Below, piece by piece: positions 8,853 to 17,841 of a stretch of 64,000 nt of DNA. This DNA comes from Stentor roeselii. Taxonomy: Eukaryota > Ciliophora > Heterotrichea > Heterotrichida > Stentoridae. A program made the translations under genes and the position numbers. Location of the stretch: the NCBI GenBank assembly GCA_006503475.1, contig RSEH01000060.1, positions 62,001-126,000 of the forward strand, read 5' to 3'. Under the pieces are notes generated by a model. It was not told the origin of the DNA, ran no database searches, and saw only the letters and a program-made list of their open reading frames with translations. Position 1 is the first letter of the stretch; each line of letters begins with the position of its first letter.

Positions 8853-10022
8853 ATGGCTGAACAAACAAAGCAAGTCTTGGCTTTAGCTGAACAATCACAG
8901 CGGTCTTCAGCGTTTCAGAAGGTTGTTAGTGAGTTCTTTACGAATTCATTGTCGAACTCGAAATCTTGCATCTCTGAACTTCTTAGGTCAGAACTTCCAG
9001 TGCCTGCTGTACGTGCTTTGTTGAGTATCACTGTAGATATGATGCCCAAGCTGAATAATAACTGGATGTTGGAAATTGGGAATCATTGCCTTGAAGCTCT
9101 TAGTGGAAGAAGTTCTTCGTTTGAGGAAGAAGAAGTGAAAATACGTGATCAGCTCTATGACGTCTACTGCGCTAAAAAAGAGTACCTCTCAGCTGCTCGA
9201 GTCTTATCAGCAGTAAACTTCGAAGGCATCAGCCGTAGTCTAACATCAGAGTCAAAATGCGACAAATACATAAAAATCGCTGAATGTTACTTAGAAATCG
9301 GAGAAAACGCCTTCGCTGAGCAATACAACTTAAGAGCAGGAGCTCTCATCGAGCAATGCAATGAAATAACTCTAAAGCTAAGATACAAAGTCTGCCACGC
9401 AAGAATCTTAGACTGCAAGAAAGACTTCTTACAAGCCGCTCGAAACTATTATTTCCTTTCCCAAGAAGGAAAGTTCGGAGTACTCGAAAGTGACCTTCTT
9501 CAATTATTGCAATGCTCAATAACCTGCGCGATTTTAGCCAAGGCAGGCCCTCAGAGGTCTCGTCTTCTGGCGACTCTCTATGCCGATGAGCGTGCTTGTC
9601 ACTTAGAAAACTACGACATGCTGACCAAGTTGTTTATGCAAAGAATCATCAGAAAACCTGACATGGAGAAATTCTCAGAGAAGCTTCAGGATCATCATAA
9701 AGCGCTTTTGTCCAGCGGAAGAACTGTTCTTGAAACTGCAATGATTGAACATAATATTCTCGCTATTTCAAAGTTGTACTGTAATCTCACTTTTCATGAA
9801 CTTGGAGGAATTTTAGATGTTTCTTCAGCTCAGGCGGAAAATTACTTGGCAGACATGGTACAGGAAGGAAGGATTGTCGCGGTTTTAGACCAAAGGGCAG
9901 GAATTGTTGAGTTTGAAGGCGAAAATGAAGGGCTGCAGGAATGGGAAAATCAAATTCATCTCTTGTGTAAAAGTGCGGAGGATCTTGTTAGGGATATTCA
10001 GGAAAGGATATTAATTCATTAG
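8853..10022 (+). CDS. CSN4: COP9 signalosome subunit 4
   Basis: 389 aa from MAEQTKQV, chosen because upstream in-frame Met codons overlap the divergent promoter; human CSN4 is 406 aa. The protein is alpha-helical and TPR-like, with family-typical 'RDQLYDVYCAKKEYLSAARVLSAVNFEG', 'YIKIAECYLEIGENAFAEQY', 'ILDCKKDFLQAARNYYFLS' and 'ITCAILAKAGPQRSRLLATLYADER'. The C-terminal PCI winged helix follows, with 'MIEHNILAISKLYCNLTFHELGGIL' then 'AENYLADMVQEGRIVAVLDQ'. CSN removes Nedd8 from cullin-RING ubiquitin ligases; subunit 4 joins CSN5/6 to the PCI ring. The next gene on the same strand begins 43 bp after the stop. Confidence 0.9.
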   Translation: MAEQTKQVLALAEQSQRSSAFQKVVSEFFTNSLSNSKSCISELLRSELPVPAVRALLSITVDMMPKLNNNWMLEIGNHCLEALSGRSSSFEEEEVKIRDQLYDVYCAKKEYLSAARVLSAVNFEGISRSLTSESKCDKYIKIAECYLEIGENAFAEQYNLRAGALIEQCNEITLKLRYKVCHARILDCKKDFLQAARNYYFLSQEGKFGVLESDLLQLLQCSITCAILAKAGPQRSRLLATLYADERACHLENYDMLTKLFMQRIIRKPDMEKFSEKLQDHHKALLSSGRTVLETAMIEHNILAISKLYCNLTFHELGGILDVSSAQAENYLADMVQEGRIVAVLDQRAGIVEFEGENEGLQEWENQIHLLCKSAEDLVRDIQERILIH

Positions 10023-10065
10023 ATCATGTGCCCCCTTTTTTAATGGATGGTTGGGTTTTCTTATA

Positions 10066-10977
10066 ATGGATTCTGCCTCTGATACGGAAATTTTAGAGGA
10101 AAAAGTTGAGGTGAAGGAAGATAAGGAGATCTTGTTAACCGACATCATCCCTCAAAAAAGAATGCGCGACTTTCCCTGGAGTTCAAGTATTCCAGAGTCA
10201 ATCCCACTAATGCTAGCGAAAAACCACAAAAATGAAGACCCATCAGGTTGGTGGATAAGTGAAAAACTCGATGGTGTTCGATGTTACTGGAACGGAAAAA
10301 CCTTCATATCCAGGACAGGTAAGCCTTACTACCCTCCAGATTTTTTCACATCAAACCTTCCTCCAGACATAAGCCTTGATGGTGAGTTATGGCTCGGTCG
10401 TAAGCAGTTCCAAGAATGTGTTTCAATCGCGAGATGTTCAGACAACGGTAAAAACGACATGCAACGATGGCACAAAATGAAATACATGATCTTCGACGTG
10501 CCTTGTCTCGACCTGCCATTTGAAGAAAGAATTTCTTTTTTGCATGCCGTTGTTCAGACCGTTCAAAACCCTTACTTAACAATTGTAGAACAGGTCAAAT
10601 GTCAAGGATTGGAACATATGTTTAAAGTGCTTGAACAAGTTGAAAAGAAGGGTGGAGAAGGCATCATGCTTAGGAAACCTCAAAGCTTTTATCAGGGGAC
10701 TAGATCAAATATTTTACTTAAGGTCAAAACTTTCATGGATGATGAGGCGACTGTCGTTGGGTATGAAGAGGGAAAAGGAAAGTACTTAGGTCAGATTGGT
10801 GCTTTAAAAGTAAGAAATCGGAAAGGAAAGGAATTCAAAATCGGATCGGGACTTAATGATCATGACAGGATTGAACCTCCTAAAATCGGAAGTCTTGTCA
10901 CTTTTAAGTACCAGGAACTAAGCAAGGATGGTATTCCCAGATTTCCTACTTTTTTCAGGAAATTCGAAGGGACTTAA
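10066..10977 (+). CDS. Small ATP-dependent DNA ligase (Lig E/bacterial-like)
   Basis: 303 aa from the ATG at 10066; a TTG at 10051 is in frame. It carries nucleotidyltransferase motifs: I is SEKLDGVR with the adenylated Lys near residue 67, 'FISRTGK' matches motif Ia, 'SLDGELWLGR' is motif III, 'YMIFDV' IIIa, 'GGEGIMLRKP' IV, and 'LLKVKTF' V. A C-terminal OB-like domain ('ATVVGYEEGKGKYLGQIGALKVR') is of the minimal-ligase type. There is no N-terminal DNA-binding domain as in eukaryotic Lig I, III or IV. The core matches compact bacterial, viral and kinetoplastid ligases, so ancient lateral transfer is possible (inference). The 40-residue N-terminal extension is acidic. It should seal nicks; which repair pathway it serves is unknown. 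Confidence 0.85.
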   Translation: MDSASDTEILEEKVEVKEDKEILLTDIIPQKRMRDFPWSSSIPESIPLMLAKNHKNEDPSGWWISEKLDGVRCYWNGKTFISRTGKPYYPPDFFTSNLPPDISLDGELWLGRKQFQECVSIARCSDNGKNDMQRWHKMKYMIFDVPCLDLPFEERISFLHAVVQTVQNPYLTIVEQVKCQGLEHMFKVLEQVEKKGGEGIMLRKPQSFYQGTRSNILLKVKTFMDDEATVVGYEEGKGKYLGQIGALKVRNRKGKEFKIGSGLNDHDRIEPPKIGSLVTFKYQELSKDGIPRFPTFFRKFEGT

Positions 10978-11060
10978 ATTATTAAAGATTCTGTCAAAAC
11001 TTAATATAAACCCACTCTCAACATTAAGAAAATCTTTTCACATAAAAAAATATCCAATTA

Positions 11061-11435
11061 TTAAGCAGCAGGATTTTCGATTTTCGCATCTTTCTTAGGT
11101 CTTCCCATTTTTTTCTTTTTCGAGTCGATTTCTTCCTGTATTCTTTTGGTATGTTCAATTTCCCTCAAAAGTCCATCTAAGTCAAGATTTTCTTCTTGTT
11201 CCATTGCTTTAACAGGTAAAGTAGGAACAGTGAACCCAGCTCGATCAAGTGCTTGGGCAAGTTGAGCGATGTAATTTTTGAAGATCACTTTTGACTTCTG
11301 GTACTTTTTAGTCGTTTCAAGCAACATGAACTCGAGTCGGTGAATATAAGCAGCAAGTTTCGCATTATGTTCAAGAAGTTCTTTGCTCTGGTCTTCAGTT
11401 CGTTTTCTTTTTTTGGCTTCTTCAGCTTCTGCCAT
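11061..11435 (-). CDS. Small coiled-coil protein with AT-hook-like motif
   Basis: 124 aa. A charged N-terminus (MAEAEEAKKRKR) leads into a predicted coiled coil at about residues 15-62, then a hydrophobic stretch and a second short helix. Near the C-terminus 'KKKMGRPKKDAK' contains the GRPKK core of an AT-hook, suggesting nuclear DNA binding, but this is a short motif and could be chance. It lies 13 bp downstream of the stop of the channel-like gene on the same strand. I do not recognise a family. Confidence 0.6.
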   Translation of the reverse strand: MAEAEEAKKRKRTEDQSKELLEHNAKLAAYIHRLEFMLLETTKKYQKSKVIFKNYIAQLAQALDRAGFTVPTLPVKAMEQEENLDLDGLLREIEHTKRIQEEIDSKKKKMGRPKKDAKIENPAA

Positions 11436-11448
11436 TTATAAAGTCTTA

Positions 11449-12675
11449 CTAAACCAGGGACCTTTTTTTGTTAATTAATTGAACAGCGACTGCAAGTTTT
11501 GAATGGACCCTGTCCATGTTTCTTCTCATTTTTCGGATTTTTCGCATTAGGTCTACGATGTCTAAATCACGGTGACGGGGCATGTCGAGTAAGTATTTTC
11601 GCTTGTGGCTGAATTGAGTTAGGTTCTTTTGGAAGTGTTTTAAAGCTTCTCGGCGACTGGATCCTCCTATTTTACTTGCGATGTAGAATTTTATTGAAGA
11701 TTTTATTGTATTTGCAGCTTCTATTGTTATCGAGATGTCGTTGAAAGCTTTTCTTTGCTTTCGGGTTAGGTATGTCTGGTTCTCCATGTTCACGAATATT
11801 AGAACGAAGAATAAGGTGCCGATTATGTAGGAAAATACGTTTGTGGTCTTTCCCATTGTGCTGAAAGGGTAATTGTCTCCGTAGACTCCTAACATCATTG
11901 AAGAGTAAGAAAACCAAATCGCGATTACTGGATTTTCCCAATCTTGTTGTGAAAGGTCAATCAAAGGGCGTTCATAAGTCCTTGTCATCATTCCACATGC
12001 AACAATAGAAGGAATTCCAATAAAAAACACAATCATCATCATAGGATCACTTCTAAACAAGCACTTAAACGAAAAAGCGATTCCATTCTTAACCCGATTT
12101 TCTAGCGTAGCTCTCCTAGCGACATGTCCAACAAAAGGCGAGTAATCCAGTACGATTTTCAAAACAAAGTAAAGCCTAAGCCACATGAACGAATAAACAA
12201 TTTCTGAATAATTGTAACAAATTTGTATATAATGTTCATTAATTCCATGATTTTCATAAACTTTGAAGTTCACCTTCGGATAAGGAAAAACCATGAAAAG
12301 TAAAATTTCCAAAACAGGTCTCAATAAAAATTTTTTGCTTGTTTTATACTCAGACGTTTGATCTATCAGTAAAATATAGTCCTCCCATTGATAGTGAGTG
12401 TAAGTCCCTAATAATACGAATACGATTCCTGCGAAGGAACTGAAACAAGTCACCCATCTTAAGTCTGAGTCTTCTGTGCTTCCATGTCTGCAGTTGTGGT
12501 ACTCCCGATATGGGGAAAAGTTGTACTCGTAATCTATTGTTGCTGATATCATGCTCAAGATTGCGAAAAATGCTGCTCCTAGCTCACTACTTCTCCATAG
12601 TTGAAGGAGGTTCACACTTTTATCTGTGGTTTCGTTTTCTTGGATTTCTGTGAGAGTTGACTTCACATAATGCAT
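11449..12675 (-). CDS. SK-like six-TM potassium-channel homologue with altered selectivity filter
   Basis: 408 aa. It has hydrophobic segments consistent with S1-S6, and a C-terminal helical region as in SK/KCa2 channels. It is clearly a paralogue of the protein at 53156-54577: shared landmarks include 'SATIDYEYNF'/'PAAIDYELSF', 'VFPYPKVNF'/'VNPYPYLEF', 'MTRTYERP'/'LMRIFERP' and 'YPFSTMGK'/'FPYTNIGR'. Where the paralogue has TVGYGD, this one reads LGVYGD (residues about 262-267). The Gly and Val of the filter are thus transposed, which should disturb the K+ binding sites. It may be non-conducting, regulatory or differently selective (inference). It sits in a three-gene tandem with 13-15 bp spacers. 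Confidence 0.8.
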   Translation of the reverse strand: MHYVKSTLTEIQENETTDKSVNLLQLWRSSELGAAFFAILSMISATIDYEYNFSPYREYHNCRHGSTEDSDLRWVTCFSSFAGIVFVLLGTYTHYQWEDYILLIDQTSEYKTSKKFLLRPVLEILLFMVFPYPKVNFKVYENHGINEHYIQICYNYSEIVYSFMWLRLYFVLKIVLDYSPFVGHVARRATLENRVKNGIAFSFKCLFRSDPMMMIVFFIGIPSIVACGMMTRTYERPLIDLSQQDWENPVIAIWFSYSSMMLGVYGDNYPFSTMGKTTNVFSYIIGTLFFVLIFVNMENQTYLTRKQRKAFNDISITIEAANTIKSSIKFYIASKIGGSSRREALKHFQKNLTQFSHKRKYLLDMPRHRDLDIVDLMRKIRKMRRNMDRVHSKLAVAVQLINKKRSLV

Positions 12676-12690
12676 TACTTGCTTATTATT

Positions 12691-14040
12691 TTATTTATTC
12701 TTTTTTGATACGAACTTTGGAACAGGCATGAGCCCTTCAAAATCTTCATCATCATTAACCACAGCAACAACCAAAGTCTCAACCCAAACCCCAGCCACAA
12801 CATCATTCAACAAGTCAAAATAAATCCTTTCAGCAAGAGTTTCCAAAATTTTCCCCTTCTGCGATTTTCCAACTTCCTTCTGCAAATTAGGAGGAAGTAA
12901 ATTCCAATTTCTTTCAATCCTTAAAGAATTGATGACATCTTCAGCCAGAACTTCAACCCATTCTTCTTCCACAATAGAGTCAATTAAAAAGTGGAAAATT
13001 TGCAGTACTTTTTCGCGATTACTGACTTCAGTTTCATGAACACACTCGACGACATATCCTTCCAAAGGCAGGAGTTGCAAGTATTCTCCAGCAATGACAT
13101 TAGCAATAAGATCCACATTTAACTGTTGTACAAGTCTTCTTAATTCCACTTCTCCCACTTCTCCAGCGATTTCATCTCTCAGCTCACTTGGCTCTTTTTC
13201 TTTTGACTCATTGTAAGCGGCTTTTGCAATTACAGGGATCAAGTCATCAAGAGCTTCTTTGATATAAGAGTAAAGAATTTTACTTGCAGAAAGTGTCAAA
13301 TAGGCTAAAAGAGCCTCGTCCACTGCTTCTTGACTCAGATCTTCAAGTGCTAAATTCACTCCAGAAGCTAAAAAAGATGTAAAGATTGATAAAGTCATCT
13401 GAGAAAGGCCTTCCTCGTCACTTTCTTCTGACTCTGAACTAGTTTCTCTGATTTCTTCAGTTTCAAGATACTCAGCTGCTGTTTTACCCTCAGACTTTAA
13501 AGTGGACTTCGCTGTTGGACTGATTTTTGGAAGAAGGATCTTTGAAGAGTGAGGTTCTGCTGATTTTGAAGTCACGTTTTGGGGATTTTCGCTTTTTTTT
13601 AACATGTTTCGACGATTTTCTCCAGGTTTTAAGCGAGTTTCAGAGAGTTTCGGACGAACGATCAGGGCACTTGGGGACTTTTGAGAGGTTAAAATGGTTG
13701 TCTTTGGTTTTGCCTGAGAGACTAGCTTTGGCCTTGATTTTTCGCTGAAGGAGGACTGGGTTTTCTTGATTTCCGTTATTTGATCTGTTTTTATGCTGAT
13801 GTCCGTCTCGTGCGTGTTTGAAACTCCTAAAGTTTCTCTTATTGGAGATTCTTCTGTCATGTTTGTCGCTGATTGGATCTTTGGAAGACGGTTTGGATGA
13901 CGAAGTTTTGGATTTTGAACACCTGCTGCTGACTTTGGCTTGTATTCAGGGATTTTACCGATCCAGAAACGAGAATTCCAGTCATCTGAATGAAGCGCCA
14001 TACTTGGTTTGTTTGTAATTTTTTGGAGTTTTTTTGACAT
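12691..14040 (-). CDS. Unknown protein with disordered N-half and helical acidic C-half
   Basis: 449 aa. Residues about 1-200 are basic, Ser/Thr/Pro/Lys-rich and probably disordered. After an acidic hinge (about 200-215, 'SSESEESDEEG') the C-terminal half is helical, with recurring segments in which hydrophobic positions alternate with Glu/Asp, such as 'NVIAGEYLQLLPL', 'IVEEEWVEVLAEDVI' and 'VVAGVWVETLVVAVV'. These look like degenerate copies of a ~50-60 residue helical unit. I do not recognise the family. The stop lies 15 bp from the ATG of the channel-like gene on the same strand. Confidence 0.6.
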   Translation of the reverse strand: MSKKLQKITNKPSMALHSDDWNSRFWIGKIPEYKPKSAAGVQNPKLRHPNRLPKIQSATNMTEESPIRETLGVSNTHETDISIKTDQITEIKKTQSSFSEKSRPKLVSQAKPKTTILTSQKSPSALIVRPKLSETRLKPGENRRNMLKKSENPQNVTSKSAEPHSSKILLPKISPTAKSTLKSEGKTAAEYLETEEIRETSSESEESDEEGLSQMTLSIFTSFLASGVNLALEDLSQEAVDEALLAYLTLSASKILYSYIKEALDDLIPVIAKAAYNESKEKEPSELRDEIAGEVGEVELRRLVQQLNVDLIANVIAGEYLQLLPLEGYVVECVHETEVSNREKVLQIFHFLIDSIVEEEWVEVLAEDVINSLRIERNWNLLPPNLQKEVGKSQKGKILETLAERIYFDLLNDVVAGVWVETLVVAVVNDDEDFEGLMPVPKFVSKKNK

Positions 14041-14718
14041 TTATTAGAAAATTTGGAAGAAAGGGTTTAGGAGAAGGTTTTTTGGGTTTTTTTTGAGTTT
14101 TTTATCAAGGATGCGATTTTTTTATATTTTTTTGTTTGTGGAAAATTGGGATTTTTATTGAAGTTTATTTTGAAATGGTTTTTATAAGAATGGAGGAAAT
14201 TTTGGATTTTAATGAAGATTGGTTTATTTTTATTTTTGTTGAACATTGTTATTTTTTAATCATTGTTAATGTGCTGGTTATTTTAGAAGTCTTAGTGATT
14301 TTGGATATTTTAATATTTGATCCTGGAGGGTAGAGGTTTTAGCTGTTTATTTGGATTTTGTTTTTTAATTTTCAGTATTTTTTGATAACTTGATATGCTG
14401 AGATGGTTTAATAATGTTGGATTTTTCAAATAATAAAGAATTTTAGAATACATGATAATATGTCATCCTTGATAGTGAAGAGAATTTTTTGTCGAATAAT
14501 TCTCTAGTTGATTTGTAAAATCGGATAACTATGAAACATCACAAATTCAAATAAACCAAAAAAACAATCAATCTTAAAATATCCTAAAATTTCAATTTTT
14601 TCCATCTCAACTCTTTCCAACCATTCCAAAAAATGATCAAAATCCCTAATTCCCCTCAAACCTTTTCAAATCCTAAAACTTTCCTATCTTCAATTCATCC
14701 ACACCTTCAATAAAATCA
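14041..14718. other. Divergent intergenic region with a sharp composition switch
   Basis: The first part (14041-14340) has only 8 C by my count on the plus strand, while 14581-14700 has a single G. The switch from G/T-rich to C/A-rich lies near 14500-14560. Only low-complexity open frames are present and none looks coding. It presumably holds the two divergent promoters. Confidence 0.4.
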
Positions 14719-15585
14719 ATGGAAAACAATAATGACGACTTCGGGCCAGAAGACTGGGGAGTCGAAGGTTACGATCCTCCTAAAACCTGCTTAGACGGTT
14801 CAAGGTCAACATCCATGGGAATTGGCAAACGTCAACTTTTCACCGAAGCCTTTATAAAACAAAAGCCAAACACCGAGCCCTGCAAATATTCTCAAACTCT
14901 TCAAAAGTCACAAAAAGAGTTCTGGTTAAGTAAAAACTTAAAGTTTCCTAAAGCAAAGCGTGAAACAAACACATCTTTAGCAATGAAAAGAAGCAGATCA
15001 ACTCCAGGTCCAGGTCATTACAGCAGCGATTCTCTGAAGCTGAAGCCGAAGAGCAAGTTAGGTTTTTTCAGGTACTTTTCATTTAGTTACGTCGACCGAG
15101 GGTGCTTTTTAGATGATGTCGTAGCGAAAAGTCAACAAGTTCCTTCTTCACATAAATATCGGCCGGTACTTCAACCGAAGCAAAAATTATCAGCGAACCC
15201 GATTTATCATAAACCTTATTTAAAACCTGCAGCTTTGAAGAAAGATGTCGTCGGTCCTGGTGTCTATCAGGTTGATGAAGCTATTTCTAAGTTTTGTATG
15301 AAAAAATCGTCTACTTTGAGTATCGCGAAATCGAAAAGAGATTGCTTTGCTCAGACTAAAGCGAAACAAAAAGGATTTGTACCTGGGGCTGGGACTTATT
15401 CTGTTGTTTTTAATAATATTTCGTTTGTTGCTGAGAAAAATAAAGTTTCTGAAGATAGGCAAAGGGTTATTAAGAAAAATTCGAAAGTTGTTAGAATTAC
15501 TGATAAAGTTGCGAAGGATAAAGATTGGGTACCTGGACCTGGAACTTATTATAATAAAAAGAAGGAAGTGCCTGATAATGATTAA
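14719..15585 (+). CDS. SHIPPO/STPGR (sperm-tail PG-rich repeat) protein
   Basis: 283 aa after removal of a 15-nt in-frame intron at 15072-15086. Four SHIPPO-type repeats are visible: 'STPGPGHYSSDSL', 'VVGPGVYQVDEAI', 'FVPGAGTYSVVF' and 'WVPGPGTYYNKK', spread from about residue 95 to the C-terminus. This family (STPG, ODF3/CIMAP-like) lines the lumen of axonemal microtubules and stabilises doublets (established knowledge). A role in cilia or the cortical microtubule bands is therefore likely. Splicing changes FFR-YFSFS-YVDRG to FFSYVDRG. The intron is invisible as a frame disruption because its length is a multiple of three. Confidence 0.85.
   Translation: MENNNDDFGPEDWGVEGYDPPKTCLDGSRSTSMGIGKRQLFTEAFIKQKPNTEPCKYSQTLQKSQKEFWLSKNLKFPKAKRETNTSLAMKRSRSTPGPGHYSSDSLKLKPKSKLGFFRYFSFSYVDRGCFLDDVVAKSQQVPSSHKYRPVLQPKQKLSANPIYHKPYLKPAALKKDVVGPGVYQVDEAISKFCMKKSSTLSIAKSKRDCFAQTKAKQKGFVPGAGTYSVVFNNISFVAEKNKVSEDRQRVIKKNSKVVRITDKVAKDKDWVPGPGTYYNKKKEVPDND
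15072..15086 (+). other. 15-nt in-frame intron in SHIPPO gene
   Basis: Sequence GTACTTTTCATTTAG, phase 2, with GTA/TAG ends and A at position 10. It keeps the frame open when unspliced, adding five residues. It fits the same template as the introns that are required elsewhere in this window. Confidence 0.75.
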
Positions 15586-15942
15586 GTTTTGGTGATAAAA
15601 GATTATAGAAGAAAAATCTTAGAATTTTTTAATTTTATTTTGATTTTGAAAAGATTTTGAATGGATTGATTAGGATGCTTTTAATATTTTCTTCGGTTTT
15701 GAGGATTTTGTTTGGGCTTAAGTATTAAATGTGATTAAACCCTTTAACCGCTATACCAAATTATTAAATTCACTCATTAAAGATTCAAACCTTAAACTTA
15801 ATGCTCAAACTATGATATCATGAAACCAAAAAAACTTAAATTCTAAATTAAACCTCACAATCCCAATATTCAATAAATAAAATCTCTGAAGTCTTTTTGA
15901 AGACTTTAAACAAAATGAAAACATAAAGTTTTGTTGTATAAA
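15586..15942. other. Intergenic region, skew switch
   Basis: Between two plus-strand genes. It is C-poor up to about 15720 and G-poor afterwards. No RNA gene or repeat seen. Confidence 0.35.
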
Positions 15943-16257
15943 ATGGGAAATTGGGAAGAAGGATTATGTGGTTGTCTTGGGAGTAAATGTTTTTGTCTTC
16001 TAGTTTTTGTTCTACCAGTTCTGTATCCTGTTTATCAAGGGTGGATCATTAGCAAAGCAACTGGAGAGTCATGCTGTTCAGCCTGTATATGCCCTTTTTT
16101 CTTATGTTGCATCGGGGCAGCTATAAACAGAGGCAAAATTCGAGACAGGTATTTAATCGATGGAAGTCCTTGTGAAGACTGCCTAATTCACTGTTTTTGT
16201 GGACTTTGCGCGCTATGTCAAGAATATCGAGAAGTTCGAAACAAAGAAAGACTGTAG
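15943..16257 (+). CDS. PLAC8-family cysteine-rich membrane protein
   Basis: 104 aa from the ATG at 15943; TTG codons just upstream are in frame. MGNWEEGLCGCLG suggests myristoylation next to palmitoylatable cysteines. The PLAC8 hallmarks are visible: 'WEEGLCGC', a hydrophobic segment 'FCLLVFVLPVLYPVYQGW', the core 'CCSACICPFFLCCIGAAINRGKIRDRY' and the final 'CEDCLIHCFCGLCALCQEYREV'. The last of these matches 'CgDclvHccCplCALcQEyRe'. Family members include plant cell-number/cadmium-resistance proteins and animal PLAC8/Cornifelin, mostly small membrane proteins linked to metal transport or lipid biology. The stop lies 18 bp from that of the convergent MORN gene. Confidence 0.9.
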   Translation: MGNWEEGLCGCLGSKCFCLLVFVLPVLYPVYQGWIISKATGESCCSACICPFFLCCIGAAINRGKIRDRYLIDGSPCEDCLIHCFCGLCALCQEYREVRNKERL

Positions 16258-16275
16258 ACTAAAATTAAGATTAGC

Positions 16276-17169
16276 TTAAGCCAACACTTTTTCACATTTT
16301 CCTTCCTTCCAAATACCTTTCTTCGTCTTTTCATTTTCACTTAAAATTCCTTCGCCATCAGGTTTTCCAGCTTTCCAAGTCCCCTGATAAATCCTTCCAT
16401 CACTAAAAGTCATTTTTCCAACTCCATCCTTCACCCCTTTAACAAACTGCCCTTCATAAACCCTTCCATCAGCATATCTAAGAATTCCCTTTCCATGCAT
16501 TTTTCCTTTTTTCCAATTCCCTTGATACAAATTTCCGTTTTTCCATGAAAATTTTCCCTTTCCTTCAATAACATCATTAAAAAACTCTCCTTCATAAAAG
16601 TTTCCATCAGTCCAGACGAATTTTCCTTTTCCATGTTTTTTGAATTCTTTGTTTTGTCCTTGATACTCGTCGCCATTGTCCCATTTCATGAAACAGTCTC
16701 CACTCGGTGAGTCTTCCAGCCAGTTGCCTTCATATGAAAAGTTTTCAGCTATGATGCGACCCTGGCCTTCTCGAAGGTTGTTTTTCCAGGACCCGTTGTA
16801 AGTACTTCCGTTTGAATATCGACATTCGCCTTGACCTTCTCGAAGACCGTCTTTGAAGCTGCCTTCGTATTCAAAGTCCTTGCCTTCTAAGTGGCCTTGC
16901 CCTGAGGGCTGGTTTGAATCGTTTAATTGTCCTTTGTATTTACCGATTGAGGTTTTCATTCGCTTTGATGAAGGCTTTTTCATGAATTCTTTTCGGCAGA
17001 GGTAACTTAGAACTAATGCTTGAATTGTTGCCGTTTGAAAGTCGAGATTTAGGTCTATTTGCTCTGGAAGGATTGGAATTTCTTGCATTTGGCCTTTGCT
17101 TGGTAGGCTGTTTCCGATTTCTACACTTGCGAGCTCCACGTTTTGGTCTTTGCAGTTTAAAATTCCCAT
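16276..17169 (-). CDS. MORN-repeat protein with N-terminal lipidation signal
   Basis: 297 aa. MGILNC at the N-terminus fits myristoylation plus palmitoylation. After about 85 residues, eight or nine MORN repeats of ~23 aa fill the rest (for example 'YEGSFKDGLREGQGE', 'YNGSWKNNLREGQGR', 'YEGEFFNDVIEGKGKF', 'YQGNWKKGKMHGKG', 'YEGQFVKGVKDGVG'). MORN arrays form rigid beta strips that scaffold cortical and membrane structures and are very common in ciliates and apicomplexans. The anchor suggests a role at the plasma membrane or cortex. It starts 30 bp after the stop of the upstream gene on the same strand. Confidence 0.9.
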   Translation of the reverse strand: MGILNCKDQNVELASVEIGNSLPSKGQMQEIPILPEQIDLNLDFQTATIQALVLSYLCRKEFMKKPSSKRMKTSIGKYKGQLNDSNQPSGQGHLEGKDFEYEGSFKDGLREGQGECRYSNGSTYNGSWKNNLREGQGRIIAENFSYEGNWLEDSPSGDCFMKWDNGDEYQGQNKEFKKHGKGKFVWTDGNFYEGEFFNDVIEGKGKFSWKNGNLYQGNWKKGKMHGKGILRYADGRVYEGQFVKGVKDGVGKMTFSDGRIYQGTWKAGKPDGEGILSENEKTKKGIWKEGKCEKVLA

Positions 17170-17199
17170 TTTTTATTATGTGAATTGATTATGGTTATT

Positions 17200-17841
17200 T
17201 CACTGCTTAATTTTCTCCTCATCAGTAATCTCATTAAAAGCCCTCTGCAACATATCAGAAGCCATTTTATACCTATTTTTGCTTTCCTTGACAAACCCTC
17301 TTTCATAATAAGACCTAGTCCACTTACTAAGAGTAGCTCTATCAATATCAAACTTCTCACAAATCCCAAAGCGAGTACTACACTTTTCAGCCTCCTGGAC
17401 CAGAAACTCTTTAGAAACAGCAGTAAACTTATCCTCAATAAACTTTTGTTTTTTTCCCTTTCTCAACCCCTTAAACAAAGAGTCACTTGTGACTAACTCA
17501 ATAGGTTCAGGTCCTCTAACAACTTCCTTTTTTTCTTTTCTACTCTTCACAGGTCTCGGATTTTTCCTTTTCCTTCTAGTAATACCTTGAGCTTGTTTTA
17601 AAATTAAAAAAATATTCTGGTCAATTCCAAAAACCTTATTCACAACAAGCAATCCTTTTTTTTTCCCAATCTTTAAAATTTCCTTTCGAATTTGTTTAAA
17701 AACCTCGAAGTTAAAAGCAGAAACTGCCAAATGAATGACTTTTTCTCTTGGAATTTTCAGGATTTTCGTTGAAAAATTAACTCCTTTAAAAAGTGTGATC
17801 AAGGCGATGTCCTGATCGGTAAGGCCCCCCTGATTGGACAT
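17200..17841 (-). CDS. HTH-like basic protein overlapping the upstream kinase by one base
   Basis: 213 aa from the ATG at 17841-17839. The start codon shares its A with the TAA stop of the DYRK gene upstream on the same strand, so the junction reads TAATG. An N-terminal region of about 100 aa is helical. A Lys/Arg-rich linker (about 90-115) and a C-terminal unit 'TRFGICEKFDIDRATLSKWTRSYYERG' follow. That unit reads as a helix-turn-helix like those of transposases and Brinker/CENP-B-type DNA binders. I do not recognise a specific family and see no catalytic domain. The frame is also open upstream, but without an ATG. It is followed after 30 bp by the MORN gene. Confidence 0.65.
   Translation of the reverse strand: MSNQGGLTDQDIALITLFKGVNFSTKILKIPREKVIHLAVSAFNFEVFKQIRKEILKIGKKKGLLVVNKVFGIDQNIFLILKQAQGITRRKRKNPRPVKSRKEKKEVVRGPEPIELVTSDSLFKGLRKGKKQKFIEDKFTAVSKEFLVQEAEKCSTRFGICEKFDIDRATLSKWTRSYYERGFVKESKNRYKMASDMLQRAFNEITDEEKIKQ

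Noticed and set aside
14136-14333. 65-codon plus-strand open frame in the intergenic region
   Set aside because: It has no ATG at its start, is made of low-complexity Val/Ile/Leu runs from a C-poor block, and has no recognisable motif.
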